From: Asterochloris sp. CNOR1
Taxonomy: Eukaryota > Chlorophyta > Trebouxiophyceae > Trebouxiales > Trebouxiaceae
Direction: 5' to 3'
DNA: 64,000 nt
Assembly: GCA_963969365.1 (NCBI GenBank)
Contig: OZ017752.1
Span: 1,984,001-2,048,000 of the forward strand
Shown: positions 34,901-46,890 of the stretch, one piece after another
Numbering within the stretch: position 1 is the stretch's first letter
Layout: the number at the start of each line of letters is the position of its first letter
The notes under the pieces: model-generated
The model's database searches: none
What the model saw: the letters and a program-made list of their open reading frames with translations, nothing else
Told to the model about the DNA's origin: nothing
Program-made: the position numbers and the translations under genes

Positions 34901-37900
34901 GCATGGTGCGCGCCTGCTGCACCCGCAGCTGGGCCGTGCTGCGAGGGTGAGCAAGCATGTTATCTGCCTGCTGTTGTCGCTCAGTCAGCACCCCCAGGAG
35001 GCCCACCATGGCGTCGAACTGAGCCCGCTGCTCGGCGCTCAGCTGGTCAAAGCACTGCCGGCCGTCTGCAGGCAAGCAGGTGTCAAGGCTCGCCGCTTTG
35101 GAGGCAGGCATCAGGGAGCAGCTGCAGGGTTCATGTGTAAGCAGCAGCAAGCCACATGGACAGCCTGCATGTGCACAACTTCAGTGACAAGCAGAGAGGC
35201 CAATCTCTATGGCTGTCAGCAGCTAGCAGCTGGGCAGGTGCTACGCGCGAGCTGGGGAAGCTGAGGCACAGGCAGAGGCAGACCCTGCGTGTCCGCCCTG
35301 CCAAAACACATGCAATCAAACATCCATTGTAAGCAGCAGGCACAGAGTCAGATGCTATGCATCCTGCGTTTGGGACGGCCCTGGAGGACCACGCTGCCTG
35401 CTGAACCACATGCGTTCTGCAGTTGGGGCAACCTTCAAGGCCATGCTCCCGGCTGAAGGTGTGTGCCAGCAGCTCCAGCTGCTGCTGCACCAGCAGGTGG
35501 ACGTGGGCCAGGAAGGCAGGCGGCTCCAACAGTCCCCCCTCCGCCTCCCCAAGCCACTCGGCTGCCAGCTGCACGCGGTCAGCGCGGGCGGCAGCGCTGC
35601 AGAGATTGCGCACCAGGTGGTGCATCACCTCCTCTGGCAGCACCACCTCTGCCCCCGCAGCAGTATTGAGCAGCTCATCGCTGACTTCAAAGACCCTGGC
35701 AGGGTCAATCGGCATCAGCGCTGACATGAGCTTGAGGCAGCTCAGACGGCAGCTGGTCGCCAGAGGGGATGAGGCCGGTGCACTGTCAGCCAGGGACCTG
35801 TAGCAGCGTGGTACAGTCAGAAGGGAGGCCCATGCAGCATGCTGGACAAAGGGCGCGATGACATGACCCCGAGTCGGGGAGGGGGGCCAAGACAGCAAGC
35901 TGGCAGATGCGAGTCCTAATGCAGTGATGGGGTGCAGTGCTTGCTTAAATGGTCACCTGCTGGCTGACGGGCAAACAGTATTCTTTTGCCGCAGGCAGAC
36001 TTCAAGTTTGCCAAGGAGTGCACTAAGTGCCATAATTGCAAAGCTCAAAGTTGCAGCTGCTGGCCCATGTGGGTCGCACTTATGACAAATCGAGCCAAGT
36101 GCTCGCCACCTCACTGCTGGGCTGCACAAGCAGTGCTTGGGGCTGCAGGTGCTGGGTGCTAGACAATGTTCAAAGCCAGGTGCTGGGTGCCAGACGATGT
36201 TCAAGGCCAGCTGCTGGGTGCCAACTGTCTGATGGCAACTTCACCTGCTGGCTGAAGCAGGCTGCATCACGGGCCCATCCATGTCCAGATCATCATCAAA
36301 CAGCTGTACTTTGCCAGGCACAGCATCCAGATCCAGGTCCATGTCCTGGGGGCTGGAGGCAGCAGCCGCCGCCTGTACCTGTCCAGCGGTCATGAGGTTG
36401 TCTGCCTCCACAAACAGCTGGCCTGCTTGGCTGAGCAGCTCGCTGAGCAGCCTACACAGCAGTAAACAGTCTCCACCATGTCAAGGCTGCAGCTCAGCCT
36501 GTACCACGCGCAGCTTGTCGACTGGTACAGTTGAGCACTGGGCATGGTGCTGGCAAGCTGCTTGAGGCTGGCATAGGCATGCTGTGTATGGAACTTGAAC
36601 TGCAGCTGAAGCAGAGAGGAATGGTGAACCCCACCTGCTGAGCCCCTGAAGCCCAGCTACATATGGCAGCCGTACCACCTCAGCAACGATACCTTGCAGC
36701 TGCTGCTCGTCCTGTGGCATGAAGGGTTGCCTCGCCCTGATTTGGGCCATGAGCAGCTCACTGATGTGCTGAAGCACAGCTTGCAGTGGACCTGCAGGCA
36801 AGCCTCTGAAAGGTGTGAGCCGCTCCCCACCAAGCATGAGCAGCAAGCATCAAGCGGGCCTTGCGCCTTGTCACGACTGCAGACCTTGTCCTCCGGCCTG
36901 GCCGCATGTAATGGGTGTGTGTGCTCACCGTGCAAGGCACCATGCCTGTGCCAGGTGGCGTCTAGCCCCATTGGAGTGCCCGCTGCGGTCACGAGCAGAT
37001 GCAGCGCCACAGTTGCCTCACACAGCAGCTGCTGAAGGTCTGCAGCTGGGCTGTCACGGGCTGCCTGCAGGCGACTGGCCACAACCTCTGCTGCCGCGTC
37101 CCCCAACTGCCAGGCTCCTCCCCTGACCGCCTTTGCAGGCTGCCGCACCTTCTGCTGCTCCATGCTCTTGAGCTCTGCATGCATCAGCTGCTCCCCTGCA
37201 GCCTCACAGCAAGGCGTCAGCAGGATGCACTAAATAAGCCCTTTGGAGCAGCATGCATCACTCACCTGCAGCCACACAACAGGCATGAGAGTGGGGTGCA
37301 CGACATGCTCTTTCACTCAGCATGCACCAGCTGCTCTTCTGCAGCCACACGGCAGAATGCTAGCAAGACATGCTTGACAGGAAAGGGGTTTGTACTCAAG
37401 CAGAATTACAGTGCAGTCAGTAGGGAGGCGATGTTGGCGCGGTGTCCCTGGCACTGCCCCCTCCCAGAAGTCAGCTACAATGGTGTGCCGCCTGGAGTGC
37501 TGGAAGTGGCCAAAGCTCACCCGGCATCAGGCAGGGCAGCTGAGCCTCTGTCTCGCCGCCAGCTGCGGTGCTCCACATGCACTCAGGGACTGGGCATGCT
37601 GTGCCCCCCTGCTGGGGCAGCATGCTGACCAGCGCGTGAATGGCGCTGACAGTCCCAGGGCACAGGGAGGGCTGCAGAGGCTGGGGGCTGTCCTCAAGGA
37701 CAAAGTTGAGCAACTCCTGCCGCATAGCCAGGTCCCGCGCACCGCCTGCACAAGCGCCATGCTGATGTTTGCTGACTACTAGTGCAGGCTGCACTGCTGT
37801 CATGCAGTCAAGGTGCAGCAGCCACATCTCGCCTACCGCCTGCACAACTGCAGACTTGACAGCTTGAGTGGCAGACTAAGCGTGCAGCACCGTCACGCAG

Positions 37901-40900
37901 GCAGCTTTTGCCGGGGCGGTGCATTGCAGATGCGCTGTAGCACGTGAGTGCTGTGCAGCAACTGTCACGCATCGAGTCCAGTAGACATCATGCACTGCCA
38001 ATGGCCCCTAGCGGGTGGGTGCACTGCAGGTGGCCGACCTTCCCTGAAAGCTGTGGCAACGAGGCACAGGGCAGCCTCCCTGCTGCTTGGCTGCCTCAGG
38101 CTCGGCAGGTCCCACAGCTTTCGGGCCCGCACAGGCAAGTTTGGCGCGAGTGCTCTTCCTGCCACTGCTGCCAGCAGCCCGCAGCCGGCAGCCTGGCATG
38201 CTGTAGGCAGATGGGTGCCCAGCAGCCAGCTCATTGTCCAGTCCCAAACCACCTGCAGACGACATAAGTCTAGACTGCCAGGGACTTTACTATGGTCAGC
38301 GCAGGAACCAATACATTGCACTTGATCCAGACGAGGAGCAGGCCTGGCCTGAACCACTTCCTGCCAGATACCACTGGAAGAGGGAGGCTGCCCAGCTCCA
38401 TGCACTCAGAAGCGCTCCTGGCCAACGTGCTGGCTTGCTTGAACCTCCCTGCCCAAATGGGTGCTGTTTTTGTCAACACGGCCAACTTGGCAGGATCAAT
38501 GCCGCACCCACCTTCCACTTGACCGCAGCACCAGCCTCCTCTTCTGGCGCCTGACCCTGCAACTGCGAGGGCCATGCCACTGCCAGGCCATGCATGCTCC
38601 TCAGGAGCCACAGCAGCCTGCCTGTAGCTGCTGCATCCATCTGACCAGCGAACCCAAACTCCTGCTGCAGGAGGGGCTGGAGTAGCCGCTGCCACTCAAG
38701 CAACACGCACTGTGGCAACTGCTCAGCATGCCTATGCAGCAGCGCTGCCAGCACAGGGCCCCAGAGGGCTGGCATGTCCAGGACACCCTGGAACATTGCT
38801 TCTCTGGGGCTCAGCACCTGCATGTGCAAAGCAAGTCTTGAAAACAGCCAAAAACCTCGATTGGTTTTGGGATTGCATACAACATGAACTCAGATGTTAC
38901 CTGCCCTGCAATGCACTGGCATGCAAGAGGTCCATGCAGACATGCCACAGCCAAGTCCTGCAGCTTCCCAGTGCATCGGCTTGCTGGGTGTCAGGGCTGG
39001 GAGGTGGGGCTTGCAAGGGCACCTGCTGTACAATCCTGCCTCGCCCTCCCACATAGAGTGCCATGCCTCTGCAAATGCCATCAACACTCACCTTCTGACG
39101 CTCAGCCTATGAAGCCATCCACTAGTCCCACTTGCATCCTGTGCAGGTGGCTGCCTGAGCATTTCTGGGTCCACCTCACAGACTAATTCTCACAGCTCAG
39201 CAGGTGGAGCTGCTACTCACCTTCAGCACTGCCCAGCATACTGCAGTGGCGCCACTGCAGGCATGAGATGCAGCGGCCAGAAGACACTAGCCCATCTTGA
39301 GGTGGTATTGCCGATGACATTCAGCCGCATGAAATGTGATGACATGTGAGTTCCCAAAAGTTATCGCTGCCATACCCCACTGCCACTCACAGTCTGCTGC
39401 CTGTCCTGCGGATGTGTCCACAGGTCTCTCATCACACAGGCAGAGCCAGCCTCGAGTACTGCTGTCGCGCACCTTTTGCCGCTTGTTTTGTGAGAAGATC
39501 TCTGGGTCCTCCTCTGCATGTGCGTCAGGCTCCTGCTGAGGCTGAGCGGGCACCTCCTCCAGCAGCTGGATCATGCCAACCATGGCCATGGCAAAGGCTG
39601 TCTGACTGTGGCTCAGCAGAAGGTTGCCAGTCCTGTCGGGCTCGCCCCTGCAGCAGGGGGGCATGGCCTCTCAGTAGCAAGCGTCAGGGAGGAGAGGAAG
39701 AAAGACAAGTGCGAGCTGGTCTGGCAAGCCAGCACTCGGAGTGGCACAGACAGTCTCACCAGCTGAAAGTCAGCCCTCCCAGGTGGTGGCACATCAGGGT
39801 GTACAGCTGCTTTGCAAGTGCTGGACATCCCTGCAGAGCAGCAGGACCCAGGTCATGGCAATGCAGCATGGCAACGTTGCACTTTTGCAGGAGCGCAATA
39901 TACGTGTTTTGAACTGCTCTGCTGTGATACCTGCACCACATCCTTACTGGCACAGTGCAGCTGCAGCCGGGCATAGCCTGTGCCGACAGCGCAATGCATG
40001 CTGCGCGACCAGCAGCTGCTGCTGGTTGACCTTGCTGCTGCACCCAGGGCAGCTTGCCTGCATCCCACAGCTGATTAAAAGGCTGCTATACCTGCAAGGT
40101 CCCCAGGCGCAGCTGGATCTTGAGGTACAGCAGCCAGGTGTCCCTCAGCTTGAGATCCCTGGGCTGCCTCCAGAAGCGGACCAGAAGGGGGTGCAAGCGC
40201 TGGTGCAGCCCCAAAGCCTTCTCTGCCACGTCCAGCCCATTGTCCAGCAGAAAGGCATTGAGCGCGGCCAGCAGGGTGGTGGTGATGCGCACATCCTCTC
40301 TGCACCAGGCAGCAACAGAAGTGATGGGGACCGATGCATCCTGCTACTACCCTTCCTGCCCTGCTCTGCTGGGGGTGCTGCGTGCTCCTGGGCAACCTAT
40401 CTGGGGCAAGGCATTGGCGCCAGCAGCGGCCAACAGTGGCCAGGCGCAGGTATGCCTGGCACAGCAACCCGCAAGTTGCAGGGCAGTCTTGAGTGGGCAC
40501 CCGCCAGCTGGCTCTCACTTGCTCTCGCCTTCAATCAGCTTGGTGAGCACATCAGCGAAGAAGTCGACGGCTTGATCCTGGAAGGGAGCCAGCACATCTG
40601 CCGGAACCCGCTTCAGGAGCAGCAGCAGCGTGGTCACGTGGCGCAGGGTGTCCTCTGTCTGGTCCTGGCCAACATGTTGCTCCAGGTGGTCCATGTAGAC
40701 ATCCAGTAACTCTGCAAGGGCAAGGATGCAGCATCTAGGGTCATCTCAATGCAGCCTGTCTGTGGCACAGGCTGTCAGCCTGGTCCTGGCTGCCTGTGCG
40801 CCGTTCATCGTGGTCATTGAAGACCTTCAGCAGCTGTGCAGCTAAAGAGAAAGCCAGGCTGGGCTTGATGTCTTGGCAGCAGGGCTCTCTCTTGCAGAGA

Positions 40901-42011
40901 GGGGTGGGGCTCTGTCAGGCAGCAGCAGGGCGGCTGCATGCAGCGCTAGACGCAGAGCCAAGGTGGAGGCTGGTGTGTAGGTCACAATCAGCTGCTGGCC
41001 ATTGTCACAATGTCAGGGGGGCAGGCAAGAGGCAGCAGGCAGCAGAGAGGTCTCCGCCCACCTTGCCGCATGCTGCAGGGGATGACCTGGCAGTATGCCG
41101 GCACGCTCAGGATGTGGACGCGCAGAATGGTGCTGCACTCCACCCCCAGCCCTGGTGCCAGGCCAGTCTGCCTCATGACCTCGTGCAGAGTCCCTACTAG
41201 CTTGGGCAGCCTCCGGAGCAGCATGGCTTGCTGCCCTGCAGCAGAGTGTCAATGGCTCCTCAAAGCCATCTGCCAGGCTGCAGCTGACACTGCGTGACTA
41301 GAAGAGGCTCATTCCATGAAGGTGAGCAGGTGTGCCATGACTGAGCAGGGGCACCAATCCCCTCCATGAGCACAGGACCTGCTGCACTCAGCATTTGAAG
41401 TAGCCCCAACACATCAGGATACGGTGAGACGCGCTGGGGCCAGAGCCCCACCTGAACGTCGCTGTCCCTCCTCTGCAAGCCGCACAAACTTGCGGAGAAC
41501 CCTTGGCAGGTTGGTGTCCACACCACGCTTCTTCTCGACCTCTGTCCTGAGGAGCTGGCACAGTATGGTGCACAGCCCTGGCCAGGTGCAGACTGCAACA
41601 CGGGCAAGCTTTTGTTTGGTGCAGCCTGCGAGGTATCAGGGTGCAGACAGACCAGGGCTCAAACTAGCCAAGTCACTCGGACAGAGGCCCCACCATGCGG
41701 CTTGCTGCTGGCGTGCAGCAGTAAGGTGGCCTGATCCAGGGCTTGAAGGAACTCTGTGCTGTCCAACAGCACCTCGAGCACCTTGACCCCTTCCTGCAGA
41801 CAATGTGGGGCGTTCTGGGACGGGCTTAGCATCACTCTGAAAGCAGGCCTGAGGCACTCTGCAGAGCTGTTCACACTGCTGACGGGTCATTGGACTGGCT
41901 GATGCATGCTCTTGCCTTGCGCTTGGTGACCCTGCTGTCGCGCAGCATGGTGCAGGTGTCTTCTGCCTGCTTCGGAGGTGGGCCCTGTGGTACCATAATC
42001 TGCTTGGACAT
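19999..42011 (-). CDS. ATM: serine/threonine kinase ATM (PI3K-like DNA-damage checkpoint kinase)
   Basis: A nuclear kinase activated by DNA double-strand breaks. Exon 1 (41916-42011) starts at the first ATG after an in-frame TGA. Its junction with exon 2 (starting 41793) reads SRVTKRK then [12 protein letters not shown], matching the TAN motif at the start of ATM proteins. A HEAT solenoid fills about 29.8-41 kb; anchors are [14 protein letters not shown] near 34.1 kb and an acidic DDDLDMDG stretch near 36.3 kb. The pre-FAT block [20 protein letters not shown] lies near 29.6 kb and [18 protein letters not shown] near 29.35 kb. FAT continues to about 24 kb with [17 protein letters not shown]. 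Kinase: [18 protein letters not shown] near 23.1 kb, catalytic loop [10 protein letters not shown] and HIDLG at 21.25-21.35 kb, then [16 protein letters not shown] ends [11 protein letters not shown] with TGA at 19999. Dozens of exons; I did not place every solenoid boundary. ATM rather than ATR or TOR because of the TAN motif and the kinase tail. Confidence 0.96.
22422..22471 (-). repeat. intronic copy of an ATM kinase exon start
   Basis: 37 of 46 aligned bases match the true acceptor edge around 22311-22362. The minus-strand peptide [13 protein letters not shown] mirrors [13 protein letters not shown]. Weaker further copies lie at about 22540-22575 and 22632-22661. Confidence 0.8.
24945..25130 (-). 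repeat. three intronic copies of an ATM FAT exon start
   Basis: The true edge at 24855-24895 (peptide [16 protein letters not shown]) is echoed at 24945-24985 ([16 protein letters not shown]), 25051-25080 and 25108-25130. Confidence 0.75.
26729..26828 (-). repeat. two intronic copies of an ATM exon end
   Basis: 26729-26780 and 26785-26828 repeat the donor edge at 26830-26880. The first matches about 41 of 52 bases. Read through the splice site, [17 protein letters not shown] is mirrored by [17 protein letters not shown]. Confidence 0.8.
32493..32530 (-). repeat. intronic copy of an ATM solenoid exon end
   Basis: The block around GCTGCAGCAGGATG repeats the true donor edge at 32571-32600. The minus-strand peptides are [10 protein letters not shown] and [10 protein letters not shown]. 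Confidence 0.7.
36146..36236. repeat. 31-base tandem minisatellite next to an ATM donor
   Basis: Units at 36146-36176, 36177-36207 and 36208-36236 share CAGGTGCTGGGTGC. The array begins 8 bases inside the intron whose exon ends at 36245. A 15-base exact copy of that donor edge (TCACCTGCTGGCTGA at 36241-36255) also occurs at 35953-35967. Confidence 0.85.
37243..37356 (-). repeat. two intronic copies of an ATM exon start
   Basis: The acceptor edge at 37159-37220 ([14 protein letters not shown]) is repeated at about 37301-37356, roughly three quarters identical over about 54 bases (EEQLVHAE then a stop), and more weakly at 37243-37290. Confidence 0.8.
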
Positions 42012-43070
42012 GGCAATGAGTGCTTCTGTGCTAGCTCTTCCAGTATGTTCTCAGCTGTCCAATAGTGGCACAACACCAGTGTAGGGCCAGACAGCTTGAT
42101 CTAGCATATGTCAAAGCCTGGGGGAGAGGACTAGTGAATGTCGGGCCAGCACCCCAGCCATCCAGTTCATGGGCCTGCTTACTTGCGAAGGCAAGCAGGC
42201 CGCGACCTGCAGCTAGGGAAGAAGGAAAGGAGAGCTGTTTGCCAAATGCTGCTCTGTAGCCTCGAAGCTGCCAGGTGGGACTGAATGCACAGCATGCCTG
42301 CAGCAGCTGCCCCTGCTTGAGGCTGCACTGCCTTACATCCCTAATAGCATGGCCGCAAAGTCCTGATCAAGCTCTCACCCTGGACCCTGTCATGAGCACA
42401 GCAGGCATTCACAGTCAAAGTGTAGCATTGCAGATGATTGTTGTGCCCAATATATGACGGCCGCAGCCTCGCAGCACTATCCACAACAAGACCCATATTG
42501 GCCTGTAGCCATATATATATGGATGTTGCGCACCTAGATTCATAAATCTCTGTTCTCATGCCTAACATCTGCTGATGGGCCTCGTCCTCATTGTAGTAAG
42601 CATAAGTTGTGCCCAAGTCTGCAAATTGTTCTCATACTCAGGCGGGGCCTCAGGATCCATGCTTAATCCAGCCTGCCATTATGACGGCTGACTGAGAGTG
42701 AAGCTGTGGCAGCTCGTTCACTCCATTGGAGAGCTTATATGTCACTATGCTTGAGGTGCACATTGATGGGCTGCCTCTGACTGACCCTGCCATCAAAATT
42801 GACGTTTAGATTCCTAGTGACCTAGGCTGTCAGTGAAGCACTATCAGCACGCCCTCGATCGTTAGGAGCTATGTCTCAGGAGCGTGGTTCACAAACCTCA
42901 TTTGCCCAAGCCTTCCCAGCCCACAGGTGCGCACCCTAAGTCCCAACTGTGCTGCATGGCTTGGATCTGCCTGGTCCTTGACCCCCGTCCACCAGGCATG
43001 CCTGGGGCGTCGGCAGCAGCAGGGCAGGAAGGCATGGCTCAAACAATGCCTGGCACCCTAGAGGCTAGCC
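42012..43070. promoter_or_regulatory. divergent intergenic region, ATM / GATA gene
   Basis: About 1.06 kb between two divergent start codons. I see no convincing coding sequence. It is somewhat richer in AT than the genes and holds one 14-base AT palindrome (42509-42522). It presumably carries both promoters and 5' UTRs. Confidence 0.5.
42509..42522. repeat. 14-base perfect AT palindrome
   Basis: CCATATATATATGG reads the same on both strands. It lies about 500 bases upstream of both ATM and the GATA gene. It could serve as a TATA-like or CArG-like element, but nothing else supports a role. Confidence 0.4.
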
Positions 43071-46000
43071 ATGTCTAACTCCTCAGCGACCTGCGGGGCC
43101 CTGCACCGCACCACGGCCATTTCGATCTACTCCGGAGCACCCGTGCTGATGTCTGCCGGTGCCAGCTGCAGGTTTCACGCCAGCCTCGGCATGCAGTCGA
43201 CCTCCGCGTCATTTGCCCAAGGTAGGCCTTCCGGATCAGCTTTCCTGTTGCAGCCTGCATCGGTGCACCTTGAATGTTGCAGTTTGGCAGCTTTGTTCAA
43301 GTGGCAGTTGAAGTGACATGCAGTGTGAATGCCCACACGGCGTTGTTGCTGCGGCACAGTCTGCGCCAGCATCCCCAGCAGCAGCTTGATGCTGCACAAT
43401 GCCCGATCAGCTTGGTTGGGGGCCACCTGCAGGCTCCTGATCGGTGACATGTCCCTACCCTAAAAGCGCCATGGGCAACCACACCAGCTGCTGAGGCTGC
43501 CAACTGCTCTGAGCACAGCCCTGCAGGATTGGCTGTGAGCAGATCCTGAAGCATCACTGTGCCTGCAGGAACCATGAACCCCAACAACCACCACCGCCAG
43601 GTCGCCAAGTCCTTGCCATCAGCCTTCCACATGCTTTCCAAGCCCTTGGTGACCAACCTGACCGGCCAGTCCTTGGCAATGGTGCCCCTGACCCTGCCGC
43701 CCACCATCCTGCACCACCCCAAGCCGCCTCCATGCCTGGCGCCCCACCCAGTGCACATGGCGCCCCACATGGCTGCTGCCGAGGCTGCCGCGGCAGCCGC
43801 TGTCAAGGTGGACAGGCTGCCCGGCGAGGGGCTCATCCCGGCGGTGCCCAGGCGCATGGCGCCCGTGACAGTGCAGCGCCGCAAGCAGGTGGTGGGAGGT
43901 GAGCTGCTGCCTGGAACCCTGCTGCTCCAAGCCATTTGATCCATCCCTTGCAGGATGTGCTTTGCACTTTCCAGTGCAGCCCTTGTGGTGCACACCAGGC
44001 AGTGGCGGCTGAGTGCTCATGTGCAGCAAGTCCACACACCTCCCACACTATCGTATGTGCCTGGGCCTCATCAGCTTCTTCATCTGCCTACAGCCATTGC
44101 AGACAAGACACTGGACCTCTTAAATCCCTCAACACTCCACAACAAGTGTTGACCACCTGCTGCCTCTCCAGGCACGGCCCAGGCCAGAGGCCACAGCCAA
44201 CACAATATGACCCTTTCCTGCACCTCATCAGTCCTTCCTTCCATCAAACGCCACCGCTCACTGCCCAGTCTGCTTCCCACCTGCAGGTGTGGCTGCAGTG
44301 GATGAGGGGGACGACGACTGGGTCCCCAACAGTGTTGAGGAAGCCGCAGCGCTGGCACGGCAGACAAGCCAGCGGCACCCCCATGACCGCCGCCGCGGCC
44401 CCTGCGTGCATTGCAATGTGACGGGTGGGTTCAAGCCCTCCTTTGCAAGCTCCCAAGCCCTTCAGGTTGTACCCCAGGTCACTCCGCATGCCGCTGCAAG
44501 CCAACTGTGCAATGCAAGGGCTCAATCCCCCTCTCAAAAGTCTCGCCGCCTGACACCTGCTCTCAGCTTGCCTTGCCGCCAAACATCGTTCTCAGGCCCC
44601 TTGCTGCTCAACACAAGTCCCCGCCCCCTTCCGGGCATTGCCTGCCCCCAAGCTGTGGCTTACCCCTGCTTGATGTTGACCATGGTGGCCTGAGGCATTG
44701 TGCTTGGCACCAGTGGTGTTCATGGGGCGTCAGCAGTGCCTTGTCCAGCCATGCAGCCATCAGTAAGCCCCTTGTGTAGACTCCCCTTGGAACTGGAGGC
44801 TGACTCTCGAACATTCCTGTCTGTGCTGCAGAGACACCCCAGTGGCGCGACGGACCTCATGGCCTGAAGACCGCCTGCAACGCATGTGGCATCAAGTGGA
44901 CACGGGGCAACCTGCCAGGCTACAACGTGAGGCAGCACCCCCTGCTCAGCCCCCCCTAAATCCCGATGGCATCCCCTGAACCTGACCCTCCTCAGGGGCT
45001 TCCCTGAGCGAGCCATCCCAGTCTCACCTCAGCCTGTGCTCCTGTGGGCCCCTGCATGCAGTGTCTACGCAGTGCAAGCTGCGACCCTGTGCTACAGCAT
45101 GCCTGACAGGTACTGGCAACACTTCCTGCAGAAGTCCTTGTTGCAGCGGCGCAGTATGCAAGGCTCCTTGCTCCCTGCAGCGCTGACTTGCCCACTCTCT
45201 CGCCCCGCAGAAGCTTACACTGGGCAGAGGATTGAGGTACACGGCCTTGGCTCCCTGCAGCACCACCACAGACCTGCATTGTCACCTTGCCCTGCAGCAG
45301 CCAGACAGCAGCAGCAAGAACTGCTGACTGATAAAGTGTCTGCAGCCCTGCACCCAAGCTGACATCTGTCCTCTCTCTGCCCTGCAGAAGCCAGATGGCG
45401 GCAAGAAGGAGGGTGGCAAGAAGGTGCCCAGCAAGAAGAGGGCCCGCGAGGAGGTGTCTGATGGCGAAACTGAATATTCTCCAGTGCACAGCGATGTGAC
45501 CGAGTCTGACAGTGACGGAAAGGTGAGACAACCCCCAGACTTCCTCTTCAAGCCCACACCTTGCCCGTGCCAGACATCTGCATTCCCCTTTTACCGCAAC
45601 AGCAGGGTTTGGCGTCCTGTACCCTTGTCAGGCCCTTGCTTCTGCTAGCTCTGCCCCATGCGCAGCGCTAGCCCTGCATCTACACACAGCACAGTCCTCC
45701 TCTGGGACCCTAAGCTTCTGCTGCACCCACTGACACTCACCACAAGCTGCCCTTGCTGCCTGTACGCCCAGCATGGGCACATGTGCAGCCCTGCTCGTCA
45801 TTGCCTGGCAGACCAGACTGCTGTGACTGGGTGCCTGCCGGCGCACATGTCTCTTGCGCAGCCTGCAACAGCACAGCACCAGACGCTCTTCCCCAGTCTG
45901 TCTCAAACAAATACGGTAGTCTCACCTGGATCCTCACATTCCTGCAGGGTCTGAAGAGGCGCCGTACCCGCACCCCTGCCTACCTGAAGGATGAGTATGT

Positions 46001-46890
46001 GATGCCCATCAGCGACCCTGCAGAGCGCTGCTCCCCTGACCCCGTCCGCAAGTGAGCCCGCCCTGCAGCCTCGGGCCAGCACCCTCAGCCTGTGCAGCCT
46101 TTGCCTTGATTGTCCGGCGAATGACCTGCAGCCCCTAACAACATCAGCGAGCCTGCCAGCTGCCTCCAGCTTTTGCTCAGCATTTACAGCAAAGCTCCTG
46201 GATCCTCAGCAGTCACCTGCCAGCCCAGCAGCCTTTCAGCCTGAATTGGATGCTGCTGTGTGAGTCAGCCGTTTAGCCTGTGCACGTGCTGCAGAGCCTC
46301 CAGTCTCAATACATCATTAGCCCTTTGCCCCAGCACTCTACCTCAACCAGCACGCACCCTTTATGTGCCCTGGTCTGCTGCCTGCAGGCGCCGCGTCCGC
46401 CGTGTGGTGGTGAAGCATGAGGAGGTTACTTGTGTGGCACCTGCAGCCAGCCCCATAGTACAGTACACTGAGGCAGGCAAGGTGGTGGTGCCCTTTGGCA
46501 GCAGCGGCGACCCCCGCCAGCGCGTGTGGTTCGGTCTGAAGACAGAGATCGTGTCTGCCATGTGAGTTGCCCTCTGCAGCAGCGCCTCCCTTGTGTGCGC
46601 CATGGGTCTGTGCACACTGGCTGCAGCTAAGGCCTGAAGGCAGGGCTTCTTCCAGTGCAGCTGCACAGGAGCATGCAGGCGTCTGACTGCACCAAGTCAG
46701 AGCATTGTGTAGCTGCACACATGCCAGCAATGCTGTACCAGAGCTTTCGCAACAGCAAAACCCACTCAAATGCACCTCACCTGACAGGCTCTGCTGCACC
46801 TGTAGGCACCTTGAGACACAGGAGGCCCAGGCTGTTGCAACCCTCTGTTGTATGTGGCATCATTGCCAGATTCAGAAGATTTGGGCCTGA
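43071..46890 (+). CDS. GATA-type zinc-finger transcription factor
   Basis: A probable DNA-binding regulator of unknown target. Phase-consistent exons: 43071-43221, 43569-43898, 44287-44424, 44832-44926, 45388-45522, 45948-46051, 46388-46561 and 46806-46890, giving about 403 residues. The finger is split by an intron: CVHCNVT ends exon 3 and ETPQWRDGPHGLKTACNACG begins exon 4, making C-X2-C-X18-C-X2-C, the class with an 18-residue loop found in plant and other eukaryotic GATA factors. Before it lie an Ala-rich stretch and an acidic DEGDDDWVPNSVEEAAAL. After it come a Lys/Glu-rich linker (GKKEGGKKVPSKKRAREE) and a basic KRRVRRVVVKHEEV block that could be a nuclear localisation signal. If the last donor (GTGAGT at 46562) is not used, a TGA at 46563 ends the protein at 376 residues. 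One finger only. Confidence 0.88.
45286..45320 (+). repeat. intronic copy of the GATA-gene exon 5 start
   Basis: TGCCCTGCAG followed by CAGCCAGACAGCAGCAGCAAG matches the true acceptor at 45378-45410 at about 80-85%. Confidence 0.65.

Noticed and set aside
39741-40709. 322-codon open frame on the plus strand
   Set aside because: It is antisense to ATM solenoid exons; the minus-strand frames show the helical-repeat protein and splice sites, and this frame resembles no family.
42509-42522. TATA box for ATM or the GATA gene
   Set aside because: It is about 500 bases from either start codon with no other promoter evidence, so I list it only as a palindrome.
43071-43316. Reading 43071-43316 as a single short gene
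   Set aside because: A GTAGGC donor at 43222 joins it in phase to the GATA gene; the rest is intron.
45212-45237. Possible 26-base microexon in the GATA gene after a CCCCGCAG acceptor
   Set aside because: Including it breaks the phase of the next exon; skipping it keeps GGKKEGGKKVPSKKRAREE in frame. It is better explained as an acceptor echo.
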